A stretch of 64,000 bases of DNA from assembly GCF_006788895.1 (NCBI RefSeq), contig NZ_VFRA01000001.1:1302001-1366000 (forward strand), written 5' to 3'. This document shows, in pieces, positions 51,887-61,250 of this stretch (position 1 is its first letter; each line of letters begins with the position of its first letter). The position numbers were made by a program, and so were the translations under genes. Under the pieces are notes generated by a model. The model made no database searches. It was not told the origin of the DNA and worked only from the letters and a program-made list of their open reading frames with translations. This stretch comes from Rhodoglobus vestalii. GTDB taxonomy: Bacteria > Actinomycetota > Actinomycetes > Actinomycetales > Microbacteriaceae.

Positions 51887-53068
51887 ATGTCACACGAAAA
51901 CCCGGTACGCATTCTTGCCTCGACCTCGGCAACGAAAATCATCAAGTCGGAGTTGAACCGGCGCCGCTTTCTCGCACTGTCTGGCACAGCCGCCGGTGCC
52001 GCTCTGCTCGCCGCGTGCAGCCCACAGTCGGGAGGAGGCTCCGCGCCTCAGGCCACCGGCGGCGCACTCGAAGGTGCACTCTCGGTGTACAGCTGGGGTG
52101 ACTACGACGACCCCGATCTGGTTGCCGAATTCTCCGACGAGCTCGGCCCAACCGTGACCTTTGATTCGTTCGCCTCCAATGAGGAACTGATCTCCAAGCT
52201 GGTTGCTGCCCGCGGCACCAGTGGTTACGACATAGTTGTTCCCACGGGACCGTTTATCCCGCAAATGGTAGAGAACGGCCTACTCAGCAAGCTGAACCTC
52301 GATCTCATCCCCAACATCTCCGACATGGACCCCGCGTTCCTCGGGCGCGACTGGGATCCCAATAACGAGTACTCCATCTGTAAGGCTTGGGGCACCACCG
52401 GCTACGTCTACGACAAGACCAAGATCAGTCGCGAACTCACCACCTGGGCCGATTTCATTGATGCCGCCCAGAACGAAGCCAGCGGCAGAACCTCCGTTCT
52501 CGATGACCCCGCACCGCTGCTCGGCATCTACTACTGGGCCAACGGCATCGACTGGAACACGACAGACGAAGCTGACCTCGCAGCAGCAGAAGACTTCTTG
52601 ACCAACACCCTCGCCCCCCACATCTCAGCGTTCGACTCCTACCCCGGCGGCGCAGCAATTCCGCAGGCGCAGCAGATCCTCATGCAGTCGTGGAATGGTG
52701 ACGCCCGCATCGGCATCATGGAAAGCGACGACCCCGACCGCTGGCAGTGGGTGCTCGGCTCGCCCGACACTGAACTGTGGATGGACAACTGGGCTATCGC
52801 CGAGGGCGCAACCAACCCCGAAGCCGCCCACGCTTTCATCAACTATGTGTTGGCTTCGGATGCAGCCCTGCGCCAACTCGACTACATCGGCTACCACACC
52901 GGTGGCACCGGCATCGAGGAGGCGGCACGGGATGCCGAACTCGAGATGCTCGACCTGGTCTTCTTCGACGAGGAGCAGGTCAAGACAATGCACACGCAGG
53001 CCCTGAGCGAAGCGCAGCAGCGCATCGTTGAGATCTGGGACAAGACCAAGGCCGCTGCTGGCGCCTAA
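51887..53068 (+). CDS. potD: spermidine/putrescine-binding lipoprotein
   Basis: This 393-residue extracytoplasmic receptor begins with a twin-arginine lipoprotein signal (NRRRFLALSGTAAGAALLAAC, lipidated cysteine at C44) and continues with a PotD-like domain (VYSWGDYDDPDLVAEF, GYDIVVPTG, GTTGYVYDKTK, WMDNWAIAEGA). ATG 51887 follows AGAAGGAGCAT. The Tat signal implies folding before export. It recognises linear polyamines or similar cationic compounds. Confidence 0.92.
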   Translation: MSHENPVRILASTSATKIIKSELNRRRFLALSGTAAGAALLAACSPQSGGGSAPQATGGALEGALSVYSWGDYDDPDLVAEFSDELGPTVTFDSFASNEELISKLVAARGTSGYDIVVPTGPFIPQMVENGLLSKLNLDLIPNISDMDPAFLGRDWDPNNEYSICKAWGTTGYVYDKTKISRELTTWADFIDAAQNEASGRTSVLDDPAPLLGIYYWANGIDWNTTDEADLAAAEDFLTNTLAPHISAFDSYPGGAAIPQAQQILMQSWNGDARIGIMESDDPDRWQWVLGSPDTELWMDNWAIAEGATNPEAAHAFINYVLASDAALRQLDYIGYHTGGTGIEEAARDAELEMLDLVFFDEEQVKTMHTQALSEAQQRIVEIWDKTKAAAGA

Positions 53069-53094
53069 CCGCGGCCGCCAGTCGAGAGCACAGA

Positions 53095-54054
53095 ATGACC
53101 ACCACCCTTGAGAAGCGACCTGCCCCAGGACGTGGGGTGCCGGCCGCTCAGGTGCGCCCGCGTCGCCGCCTGAAGCTGCCCAGCTTCGCCCTCGCAATTC
53201 CTGCGTGGGCGTGGCTGATCGCCTTCTTTGTGGCGCCGGTCGCGCTGGTGGTGTGGTTCAGCTTCGGATACAAGCCAGGCATTTTTGGTACCCACGCCAA
53301 TGATGTGCTGTCTTTCGATCGTTATGCCGAAGCGCTGTCACCGACGTTCTTTTCTACGTTCCAGAACACGCTGTGGGTGGGAGTTGTCGGCACGCTGATC
53401 TGCTTGGCAATCTCCATCCCGTTCGCGTACTGGCTCGCGTTTAAGGCCCCGGTGTCGCGCCGCGGGCTGCTGCTCGCCATGGTGATGATTCCGTTCTGGA
53501 CCAACTTTTTGGTTCGCACGATTGGGTGGCAGATTATTCTTGCCCCGAGCGGATTGCTCTCTACCGCCCTGCAGTCAATCGGGGTGCTCGACCAGCCGCT
53601 CGAAATTTTGTTCACGCGCACTGCGGTGTTGATCGGTGTGGTCTACAACTACCTTCCGCTGATGATTCTGCCAATGTTCGTAGCCTTCGACCGGGTATCG
53701 CTGCCGATGCGTGAGGCAAGCAAAGACCTCGGTGCCGGCCGATGGTCAACCTTCCTCAACGTGACTCTTCCGTTGGCGAAGCCGGGCATCATTGTCGGCA
53801 TCCTGCTCGTCTACATTCCTCTGATGGGTGACTACATCACCGCCACCGTACTCGGCGGTGCCAAGGGCAACATGGCCGGCCAGATGGTCGCCAACCAGTT
53901 TCAGACCGCCCAAAACTGGGCACTGGGTTCGGCAATGGCGGTAGTGCTCGTGCTCACAATTCTCACCACCATCGCGATCGCCGCCCTCATTTCTTGGCTG
54001 GCGACCATTCCGCTCCGGGCCAGTCAGCGACTCGTTCTGGGAGGCAAATCATGA
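53095..54054 (+). CDS. potB: spermidine/putrescine ABC transporter permease PotB
   Basis: This is a 319-residue binding-protein-dependent permease with a basic N-terminal stretch, six helices and the EAA loop REASKDLGAGRWSTFLNVTLPLAKPG. The C-terminal part reaches the gene end at an ATGA junction with potC. It forms a heterodimer with PotC in the membrane. Confidence 0.92.
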   Translation: MTTTLEKRPAPGRGVPAAQVRPRRRLKLPSFALAIPAWAWLIAFFVAPVALVVWFSFGYKPGIFGTHANDVLSFDRYAEALSPTFFSTFQNTLWVGVVGTLICLAISIPFAYWLAFKAPVSRRGLLLAMVMIPFWTNFLVRTIGWQIILAPSGLLSTALQSIGVLDQPLEILFTRTAVLIGVVYNYLPLMILPMFVAFDRVSLPMREASKDLGAGRWSTFLNVTLPLAKPGIIVGILLVYIPLMGDYITATVLGGAKGNMAGQMVANQFQTAQNWALGSAMAVVLVLTILTTIAIAALISWLATIPLRASQRLVLGGKS

Positions 54055-54893
54055 AGCGCCTCTCCCTGACCGACATCTCGCTGAAGGTATGGGCGATCAT
54101 CGTTTTCATCTTTCTGTTCTCACCGATCGCCATCATCATCATTTACTCGTTCAACGAGGGTCGGTTGCTGGTTGCCTGGAACGAGTTCGGTTTTGGTTCG
54201 TTCGCCACCATCGCCACCAAACCGGCGATTACCGATGCCGTGCTGGTGTCGATTCAGACCGGGTTCATCGCGGCGCTGATCGCCACAGCCCTCGGCACCA
54301 TGGCCGGTGTTGCTCTGGCTCGCCACGCAGGCAAGTGGGCGCCGTGGTTTCTGATTCTGCTCATCCTCGTCACCGTGACCCCCGAGATTGTGGATGCCGT
54401 CTCGCTTCTGCCCTGGATGGTGTTCCTCGGTCAAGATGTTGGCCTCAGCATCTTCGATGACGGCATTGTTCGACTCGTTGTCGGCCACTCCCTCTTCGCT
54501 ACCGCTGTCGTTGCCTACATCGTGCGCTCGCGCCTCATCGGAATTGACGAAAGCTTGGAAGAGGCCGCCGCCGACCTGTATGCGCCCCCACTCAAACGAT
54601 TCACCCAGATCACGCTTCCGCTGGTGATGCCTGCGGTACTGGCTGGTGGTCTTCTCGCGTTCACGCTGAGCCTCGACAACACGATCGTGTCGGCGTTCGT
54701 GCAGGTGTCGGGCACCACCCCGTGGCCCGTCTACGTGCTCAGTGCGGTGCGCAGCGGCTTGCGCCCCGAAATTGCCTCCGTCTCCACCATCATGCTGCTA
54801 CTGACGCTCGGAGCTTTGGCTTTGGTAGCTTACGTCTTGCGTCGGGCCGGCGACTCCCCGACCGACATCGCCAAAACAGTCGGAGGCGGCTAA
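54051..54893 (+). CDS. potC: spermidine/putrescine ABC transporter permease PotC
   Basis: This 280-residue permease has six helices and the EAA loop LEEAAADLYAPPLKRFTQITLPLVMPA. ATG 54051 overlaps the potB stop by 4 bp, replacing a longer reading at 53994. The start SLTDISLKVWAIIVFIFLFSPIAIIII provides the first helix (core VWAIIVFIFLFSPIAII). Confidence 0.92.
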   Translation: MKRLSLTDISLKVWAIIVFIFLFSPIAIIIIYSFNEGRLLVAWNEFGFGSFATIATKPAITDAVLVSIQTGFIAALIATALGTMAGVALARHAGKWAPWFLILLILVTVTPEIVDAVSLLPWMVFLGQDVGLSIFDDGIVRLVVGHSLFATAVVAYIVRSRLIGIDESLEEAAADLYAPPLKRFTQITLPLVMPAVLAGGLLAFTLSLDNTIVSAFVQVSGTTPWPVYVLSAVRSGLRPEIASVSTIMLLLTLGALALVAYVLRRAGDSPTDIAKTVGGG

Positions 54894-54903
54894 GCCGCGA
54901 GAG

Positions 54904-56598
54904 ATGGTGCACGAAACTATGAACTTTGCTGACCTTGTTTTTACCGGCGGTGCCATTTTCACGGCAACCGGTGGCGAACCCACGCCCGGAAGTGTTGCCG
55001 TGCGCGACGGGCGAATCATTGCCGTGAGTGCGGGTGCTGCCGCACCGTCCAGCGACGCCGACATCCAAGCGCTCATCGGCCCCGACACCGAAGTGGTTGA
55101 GCTCGACGGCAAACTACTCAGCCCCGGCTTTCAGGATGCCCACGTGCACGCGGTGTGGGGCGGGCTCGATCTCATCCGCTGCGACCTTGCACTCGACTCA
55201 ACGCGCGACCAGTACCTCACCCGCATCCGCAACCACGCCGTCGCCCACCCTGAGCTTGAGTGGATTTTGGGCGGTGGCTGGAACATGGCCGCCTTCCCCG
55301 GGGGAACACCCACGGCATCCGACCTCGACACAGCAGTGGATGATCGACCGGCGTTCATCCCGAATCGTGACGGTCACGGGGCGTGGGTCAACTCGCGCGC
55401 CCTCAAACTTGCCGACATCACGGGCGACACCCCCGACCCCGCCGACGGGCGCATCGAACGCGACGCCGACGGTAACCCCACCGGAACCCTGCACGAGGGT
55501 GCGATGTCGCTCGTGAACCGCCTGCTGCCCGAAACCTCCCCCGAGGATTACGCTCGCGCCCTGGTGATTGGGCAAAAGTATTTGCACTCGCTGGGGGTCA
55601 CCGCATGGCAAGACGCCATCCTTGGCGGCTACGGCGACGCGGGAGATGCCACCCCCGCGTATATGGAGGCGGCGCACTCGGGAGTGCTCACCGCACGGGT
55701 TGTCGGTGCCCTCTGGTGGGATCGCACCCGAGGCCCCGAACAGATTCCCGAACTGGTGCTGCGGCGCAAAAACAACGTTGCCGGGCGCTTTGCCGCCACC
55801 ACCGTGAAAGTCATGCAGGATGGCGTCGCCGAGAACTTTACCGCCGCAATGCTCGAGCCCTACCTTGACGGTTGCGGTCACCACACCGACAACTCTGGGA
55901 TTTCCTTCGTTGATGCCCAGCAGCTGATCTCCAATGTCACCGAACTCGACGCCCTCGGGTTCCAGGTGCACTTTCACGCCATCGGCGACCGTGCCGTGCG
56001 GGAGTGCCTCGACGCAATAGAAGCGGCACGCGCCATCAACGGCCCCAACGATAACCGCCACCACATCGCTCACCTGCAGGTGGTGCACCCGGATGACGTT
56101 CCCCGCTTCGCACAGTTGGGAGTCACCGCCAACATGCAGTCGCTGTGGGCCGCCCTCGAGCCACAGATGGTCAACCTGACCCTTCCATTCCTGGGCGACC
56201 CCCGCAGTTCGTGGCAGTACCCGTGGGGCGACCTGCACCGGGCTGGAACCCATCTGGCGTCGGGCAGCGACTGGTCGGTATCTAGCCCTGACCCCATGGC
56301 GGCGATCCATGTTGCCGTAAACCGTATCGCCGCTCCCTGCCACGAGGAGGGCAACTACGAGGCATTTTTGCCGGAACAGAGCCTTAATCTGCTCACCGCA
56401 ATGACCGCCTACACGGCTGGTTCGGCACACACCAATCATCTAGATGAGACTGGCACCATCGAGGTAGGCAAGTTCGCCGATCTTGTGGTGCTCGACCGCA
56501 ACCCCTTCACCGGGCCAGTCGAAGAAATCGGACTCACCCGCACCGAACAAACCTTCGTCGAAGGCGAGCGCGTATACCGCGCGCCCGCACAACCATAA
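54904..56598 (+). CDS. YtcJ-like amidohydrolase
   Basis: This 564-residue metal-dependent hydrolase of the TIM-barrel amidohydrolase superfamily has FQDAHVHAVWGGLDL (first metal ligands HVH), NRDGHGAWVNS, HFHAIGDRAV and a GSDWSV aspartate near the end. It sits 10 bp after potC and before an amine oxidase, so it may hydrolyse an amide such as an acylated polyamine. The substrate is inferred only. A second in-frame ATG at 54919 is possible. Confidence 0.85.
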   Translation: MVHETMNFADLVFTGGAIFTATGGEPTPGSVAVRDGRIIAVSAGAAAPSSDADIQALIGPDTEVVELDGKLLSPGFQDAHVHAVWGGLDLIRCDLALDSTRDQYLTRIRNHAVAHPELEWILGGGWNMAAFPGGTPTASDLDTAVDDRPAFIPNRDGHGAWVNSRALKLADITGDTPDPADGRIERDADGNPTGTLHEGAMSLVNRLLPETSPEDYARALVIGQKYLHSLGVTAWQDAILGGYGDAGDATPAYMEAAHSGVLTARVVGALWWDRTRGPEQIPELVLRRKNNVAGRFAATTVKVMQDGVAENFTAAMLEPYLDGCGHHTDNSGISFVDAQQLISNVTELDALGFQVHFHAIGDRAVRECLDAIEAARAINGPNDNRHHIAHLQVVHPDDVPRFAQLGVTANMQSLWAALEPQMVNLTLPFLGDPRSSWQYPWGDLHRAGTHLASGSDWSVSSPDPMAAIHVAVNRIAAPCHEEGNYEAFLPEQSLNLLTAMTAYTAGSAHTNHLDETGTIEVGKFADLVVLDRNPFTGPVEEIGLTRTEQTFVEGERVYRAPAQP

Positions 56599-56634
56599 GG
56601 CTCGCGCACCCAGCGCGAGAGAGGAAAGTGCCCC

Positions 56635-58062
56635 ATGGGCAAAGTAGTTTTCGAAAGAAACGCACCGGCAGCATCCGTCATCAGCCACTCCCTTGAGGGG
56701 TCCGTTCAGAAATCCTTCTGGATCGACGACGTCACCGGCGTGCCCACGTTTCCGGTACTGCGCGGCGACATTACCGCCGACCTCGCCATCGTGGGCGGCG
56801 GCTACCTGGGCCTCTGGACCGCAGTGCTCGCGAAGCAACGCAACCCCGACACCAAAGTCGTGCTGCTCGAGGCGCGCGAACTGGGCTGGGCAGCCTCCGG
56901 ACGCAACGGAGGGTTCTGCGAAGCCAGCATCACCCACGGCGAAGCAAACGGAAAGAGTCGGTGGCCCGACGAGTACGCCCAACTCGACCGTCTCGGCATG
57001 CAGAACCTCGACGAAATTGAGGCCTCCGTCGCCTCCCTCGGCCTGAACTGCGACTTCGAACGCACCGGCTCGCTCGACGTTGCCATCGAACCGCACGAAA
57101 TCGAATGGCTCACCGAAACCGAAACCGACAACGACACCGTCTTTCTTGACGAAGCTGCGGTTCGCGCCGAAGTGAACTCCCCCACCTACCTCGCCGCCAT
57201 CTGGAATAAGCGCATCAACGCAATCATCCACCCCTCCAAGCTGGTGCACGAACTGGCGCGAGTAGCGACCGAACTCGGGGTCGAGATCTTTGAGAAATCA
57301 CCGGTGCGTGAGGTCGAAACATCCGGTGGGCCCACGGATGCCGCGATCGTGCACAGCCGCCACGGTACGGTTCGTGCCACCAGGGTTGCGCTCGCAACCA
57401 ACGCGTTCCCGTCACTGCTGAAGCGCACCCGCCTGCACACGGTTCCCGTCTATGACTATGTGCTCATGACGGAACCCTTGAGCCCCGCCCAACTCGCCTC
57501 CATTGGCTGGTCAAACCGTCAAGGTTTGGCCGATATGGCCAACCAGTTTCACTACTACCGCATGAGCGCCGACAACCGTATTCTCTTTGGAGGATATGAC
57601 GCCGTGTACCACTACGGTCGCAAAGTTCGTGAGGAATACGAGAACCGGCCCGAAAGCTTCGAACGCCTCGCGAGCCACTTCTTCACCACCTTCCCGCAGC
57701 TTGAAGGGCTCAAGTTCAGCCACCGCTGGGCCGGCTCCATCGACACCTCAACCCAGTTCAGCGCCTTCTTCGCCAGCGCCCGCAACGGTCGCGTCGCCTA
57801 CGCGGCAGGCTTCACCGGGCTCGGCGTTGGCGCCACCCGCTTCGCCGCCCAAGTCTTGCTCGACAAACTATCCGGGCTCACCACCGAACGCACCGAGCTG
57901 CAGATGGTCAAAAAAATGCCACTGCCATTCCCGCCCGAACCGATCGCCTCCCTCGGCATTCAAGCCACCCGGTGGTCACTCAACCAAGCCGACCACAACC
58001 GGGGCCGCCGCAACGTGATCCTGAAAACTCTGGATGCCGTCGGCCTCGGCTTCGACTCCTAG
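56635..58062 (+). CDS. FAD-dependent amine oxidoreductase (PuuB/DAO family)
   Basis: The 475-residue flavoprotein has an N-terminal ADP-binding motif (DLAIVGGGYLGLWTAVLA) after about 45 residues and the DAO-family elements SGRNGGFCEASITHGEA, YDYVLMTEPL and YAAGFTGLGVGATRFAAQVL. It resembles gamma-glutamylputrescine oxidases. Its place after potABCD suggests oxidation of imported polyamine or its acyl derivative to an aldehyde. It lies 36 bp after the amidohydrolase, across a short hairpin (56601-56619). Confidence 0.88.
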   Translation: MGKVVFERNAPAASVISHSLEGSVQKSFWIDDVTGVPTFPVLRGDITADLAIVGGGYLGLWTAVLAKQRNPDTKVVLLEARELGWAASGRNGGFCEASITHGEANGKSRWPDEYAQLDRLGMQNLDEIEASVASLGLNCDFERTGSLDVAIEPHEIEWLTETETDNDTVFLDEAAVRAEVNSPTYLAAIWNKRINAIIHPSKLVHELARVATELGVEIFEKSPVREVETSGGPTDAAIVHSRHGTVRATRVALATNAFPSLLKRTRLHTVPVYDYVLMTEPLSPAQLASIGWSNRQGLADMANQFHYYRMSADNRILFGGYDAVYHYGRKVREEYENRPESFERLASHFFTTFPQLEGLKFSHRWAGSIDTSTQFSAFFASARNGRVAYAAGFTGLGVGATRFAAQVLLDKLSGLTTERTELQMVKKMPLPFPPEPIASLGIQATRWSLNQADHNRGRRNVILKTLDAVGLGFDS

Positions 58063-58069
58063 GACGGTC

Positions 58070-58462
58070 ATGGCCACTAACGACGCCGGTCTAGCCGCTG
58101 CCCCCGAACCCACGCCTGAAGCGCTGCTGCGCTCAGGGGAACCCGTCGCCGCGAGCGCAGTGCCCATCACCCACGAAGCGCTCGACGCCGAGAGCGTGGT
58201 GGAGGGACTCCCGACCGTGGGATACACGGTGCTCGACACCCTCGGCGACACCGAGATCGGTGTCTGGGAGATGAGCGTGGGCTGCGCAACCGACACAGAA
58301 GAGGATGAAGTGTTTGTTGTGGTGAGCGGGCGTGCCAGCATCCACTTCGCTGAGGATGACCGAACGATCGCTGTGGGGCCGGGCGATGTTGTGCGGCTCA
58401 CCGCTGGCATGACCACCACGTGGACGGTGACCGAGACGTTGCGCAAGATTTACGTAACCTAG
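58070..58462 (+). CDS. cupin-domain protein
   Basis: This is a 130-residue single-domain cupin. The core is visible as EVFVVVSGRASIHFAEDDRTIAVGPGDVVRLTAG. The usual metal histidines of motif 1 are replaced (WEMSVGCATDTEEDEVFVVV; no H-x-H), so metal binding is doubtful. ATG 58070 follows AGGACGG. Short cupins of this kind are frequent beside polyamine catabolic oxidases. It may act as a small-molecule binder. Confidence 0.78.
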   Translation: MATNDAGLAAAPEPTPEALLRSGEPVAASAVPITHEALDAESVVEGLPTVGYTVLDTLGDTEIGVWEMSVGCATDTEEDEVFVVVSGRASIHFAEDDRTIAVGPGDVVRLTAGMTTTWTVTETLRKIYVT

Positions 58463-58466
58463 AACC

Positions 58467-58829
58467 ATGATCACGAGACGGGAAGCTGCGCTTCGCCTAG
58501 ATATCCCGCTGGAGATGGCCCGCCGGCACGACATCCCGAATCGGATGTCTGAGGCCGAGTTTGCAGAGATTGAGACCAACCCGCCAGCGTGGCTGGTGCA
58601 GTCGCGCGCCAATCGCACGGGCAAGCGCCCGGTTTGGGCTCAGCTCACCTGCACGGTCTGTGGTTTTACCGAGGCAGCACGGCCGAAAAAGTGGTGGCCT
58701 GCCTTCACTTATCTCACGTGCGATTGGCATGCGGCCGATGAGCTGCCGCCCGCCGCTGATGGAATGTACCGCTCTGAGGTGGACGGAATCGGTAGTCGCT
58801 TCGTGGGGATCGTTGACGAGAAACCGTAG
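58467..58829 (+). CDS. small conserved actinobacterial protein with CxxC
   Basis: This 120-residue soluble protein has MSEAEFAEIETNPPAWL, which resembles the DUF5997 pattern. Its second half has an odd CTVCGF and a later LTCDWHA, which could bind one zinc. No enzyme is recognised. It starts 5 bp after the cupin stop and may be co-translated. Confidence 0.6.
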   Translation: MITRREAALRLDIPLEMARRHDIPNRMSEAEFAEIETNPPAWLVQSRANRTGKRPVWAQLTCTVCGFTEAARPKKWWPAFTYLTCDWHAADELPPAADGMYRSEVDGIGSRFVGIVDEKP

Positions 58830-58869
58830 CTGCTTCGGCTTGGTAGCCAGTGACTATGAAACGAATCGG

Positions 58870-60114
58870 TCAGGGTGTGCGCCGAATGCGCGCGGCATAA
58901 GCATCGAGCACATTCAAGATCCCGCGGTGTTCCCAGACCCTGTTACGAGAGAAGCCGGTGCGCTCGGTGAGTATTCTGCGGTCGGCAAGCACATCCAGTG
59001 AGCGCATGACGGTCATATCGCTCATACCAAGGGCGCGAACAAGGTAGCGGGTGTTGACGACTGGCTGCCCGATGAGGCGCGGCAGAACTTTCCAGGCTGC
59101 GGAGTCAGAGCGGATGCCGGCGAGGGCGTCCTTGGATTGCTGCAGTTGATCGGCGAGGTTGTCTACGAGTTCCCGCCCGGTCACTGCTGCGTATCGTGCC
59201 GCATTGGCGAACCGACGGACGATGGGGCCCGCATCCCCCGATCGGTAGTGTGTCAGCGCTTCGAAGTATGACTCGGTATCAACAAGCAGACCGGCGGAGA
59301 GGGGCACGGTGGTGTGGGTGGCGAGGCCCTTGTTGCGCAGCATTGCGTGCGCAATCGCTCGTCCGGTGCGGCCGTTGCCGTCCACGAAGGGGTGGATGGT
59401 TTCGAACTGTGCGTGTGCCACCGCCACCTGCACGAGTACTGGTACATCGGTTCGGCGCGCGAAGGCAACCACGTCGCTGATCGCGCTGGGCACGAGGCCG
59501 TGCTGGGGGGCAATAAACGATGCCGTCCGAGGCCCCGCGTTGTCTCTATTGCCGATCCACACGAGTTCCTCGCGGTATCTGCCCGCTTCATGCTCAAGCC
59601 CTTCTTGACGACTGAGAAGTTCGTAGTGCATAGCTAGGACGCTCGCCTCGTCCAACTTGTCGGAGAGCCGCAAGGCTGCTTCCATCGCCCGAACGTTGCC
59701 AACTACGGTCAGCGCGTTCTGCTTCTGCCCTTCGTCAAGCTCGGCGAGCGCGAGCTGCTTAGCAGAGCTCGTGAGGTGCTCGATCTGGCTACTAGATGCT
59801 GACTCGGTGCGCAGCAGAATTGCCGACATCGGTGCAAGCGCAGGGTCTGACGCGCCAAACAGGGTGAGGGAGTGCAGGTCAAACTCCCGAAGAGCGAGTG
59901 CGGCTTCCTCAATGTTCGCGATCGTCTCGCTGTCCAGCCGTGGGGACCACGTTGCGATAGCAGTCGTCACCGTCGATTGGTAGGCACCGGTCTGTCGTTC
60001 GACTTCGGAGCGCGAGTACATTTCGGGAAATCTCGGAACCCACTCGTGAACGTCGTAACCCACCGGCGGCACGGAGATGACACCGGGTTGCGCGCTCTCA
60101 TGATCTGTGGCCAC
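58870..60114 (-). CDS. Fic-family AMPylation protein
   Basis: The 414-residue protein has a complete Fic active site HPFVDGNGRTGR at residues 241-252 with the catalytic histidine H241. A class II-type N-terminal inhibitory helix is suggested by SSQIEHLTSS (S108xxxE112), but the residue after E is H rather than G/N. The C-terminus has a winged HTH (TRYLVRALGMSDMTVMRSLDVLADRRIL; core ALGMSDMTVMRSLDVLA). It probably transfers AMP to a protein, with self-inhibition, and may regulate itself through a palindrome upstream of its start. Confidence 0.88.
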   Translation of the reverse strand: MATDHESAQPGVISVPPVGYDVHEWVPRFPEMYSRSEVERQTGAYQSTVTTAIATWSPRLDSETIANIEEAALALREFDLHSLTLFGASDPALAPMSAILLRTESASSSQIEHLTSSAKQLALAELDEGQKQNALTVVGNVRAMEAALRLSDKLDEASVLAMHYELLSRQEGLEHEAGRYREELVWIGNRDNAGPRTASFIAPQHGLVPSAISDVVAFARRTDVPVLVQVAVAHAQFETIHPFVDGNGRTGRAIAHAMLRNKGLATHTTVPLSAGLLVDTESYFEALTHYRSGDAGPIVRRFANAARYAAVTGRELVDNLADQLQQSKDALAGIRSDSAAWKVLPRLIGQPVVNTRYLVRALGMSDMTVMRSLDVLADRRILTERTGFSRNRVWEHRGILNVLDAYAARIRRTP

Positions 60115-60124
60115 AGTCGAATGA

Positions 60125-60154
60125 TACCAACACCTATACGTATAAGTGTTGGTA
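60125..60154. promoter_or_regulatory. 30-bp dyad operator before the Fic gene
   Basis: TACCAACAC-C-TATAC and GTATA-A-GTGTTGGTA form a 30-bp inverted repeat with one mismatched pair, centred on TATACGTATA. It starts 11 bp before the Fic start codon. The C-terminal HTH of Fic makes autoregulation plausible. Confidence 0.65.
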
Positions 60155-60244
60155 CATTTGATCAGAGCGATATGTTTGCGAGTTGGACATGTCCCCGCTA
60201 GCCGGACATGTACTGAATAGGAGCATCTTTACGAATCGGAGACT

Positions 60245-60820
60245 GTGATGGATAGAACGAAGGAACTACTCGATGCGAGCAGCCCACGAAGGGTCAAGTC
60301 AAACCCCGCCCTTGGTGCGGCGCTCAGTGACGTGGTTGAGGCGTCCACCCGATCGCCGCACTATCGACGACCGATCTTCATAGCCGGAATCTCAGCACTT
60401 CTACTCGGTGCAGGCACCGCGGCCGCGGCTGCTGCCGGGCTCCTGTTTCCGGTCCTTCCGCCATCGCTGTTCGAGACCGGGGAAGGCTATGACTACTCAT
60501 GGAACATCGTCGTGACCACTCATGATCAAGAGTTTTCCTGTAGCGGAGGGTTTACTCTCGAACCCGTCCAAGGCGCGCGTGGCTTTGACCAGAAGCTCTT
60601 TGACGAAGCACAATTGTTTGTCCAGACACAGGACTGGTCGAGCATCCGCCCCAACACCGCGTTCATGGACGACGAAAATGTACTGGCCAAGCAAACCGCC
60701 GAGATGCTCTCGAGGTCAATGAAGTCGCAGGTGATCGCGGCGACACAGGCCGAGTTTGAGTCTCGAGGCACCCCGTTGCAGGGCCTCTCCTTGAGGGGAA
60801 TCGACGAGTGCACGTCGTAG
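60245..60820 (+). CDS. hypothetical single-span membrane protein
   Basis: This 191-residue protein has a short cytosolic N-terminus, one membrane helix at about 45-68 (FIAGISALLLGAGTAAAAAAGLLFP) and an extracellular domain of about 120 residues with two cysteines (FSCSGG and the C-terminal DECTS). It is followed, with a 13-bp overlap, by a broken ECF sigma-factor gene, which suggests a former sigma/membrane-partner unit. Start GTG 60245 or ATG 60248. No family is recognised. Confidence 0.6.
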   Translation: MMDRTKELLDASSPRRVKSNPALGAALSDVVEASTRSPHYRRPIFIAGISALLLGAGTAAAAAAGLLFPVLPPSLFETGEGYDYSWNIVVTTHDQEFSCSGGFTLEPVQGARGFDQKLFDEAQLFVQTQDWSSIRPNTAFMDDENVLAKQTAEMLSRSMKSQVIAATQAEFESRGTPLQGLSLRGIDECTS

Positions 60821-61186
60821 ACGCTCACGCTCGGGATGCGATCCGGCGGCATCAGTCAGCCCTCTTCGCCTATTTCACCTATCGCGTCGAGAGCATCGAG
60901 GATGCTGCGGACCTCTTCTCGGAGACGGCTCTTGTCGCGTGGCGCCGACGACGCACAATGCCCGCTCACGACGACGAGGCTAAGCGGTGGCTCTATGGAG
61001 TCGCGCAACACTCTGTTCAATCATCGCCGAGCTGGTCGCCGTCGAAGCAAACTTCTGGAGACTCTTCGCGATGAGCTTATTCGCGCAGACACGCTCGCCA
61101 CCGCAGAGGGCGAGAATGAGAACGACGCGCAGTTCAAGGTTCGCGCAGCGCCGAGGTTCGGCCGCCACCAGCATCTCCCCTGTTAA
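60808..61186 (+). pseudogene. frameshifted and truncated ECF sigma factor
   Basis: The first frame encodes a sigma-70 region 2: DAIRRHQSALFAYFTYRVES, EDAADLFSETALVAWRRRR and WLYGVAQHS. Near 61006-61010 the family sequence continues in the +1 frame (NTLFNHRRAGRRRSKLLETLRDEL), ending at a stop in 61184-61186. Region 4, which binds the -35 element, is absent. One extra base plus a 3' truncation are inferred; the product would be inactive. Confidence 0.7.
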
Positions 61187-61250
61187 CGGCTCCACTAAGT
61201 TCAATAATCACGGCGGATACCTCGTGCTCCGCTTTGGGGCAATGCTCAGG

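Noticed and set aside
55198..56439. 413-codon minus-strand frame opposite the amidohydrolase
   Set aside because: No domain, and the opposite strand has a complete metal-hydrolase gene in an operon.
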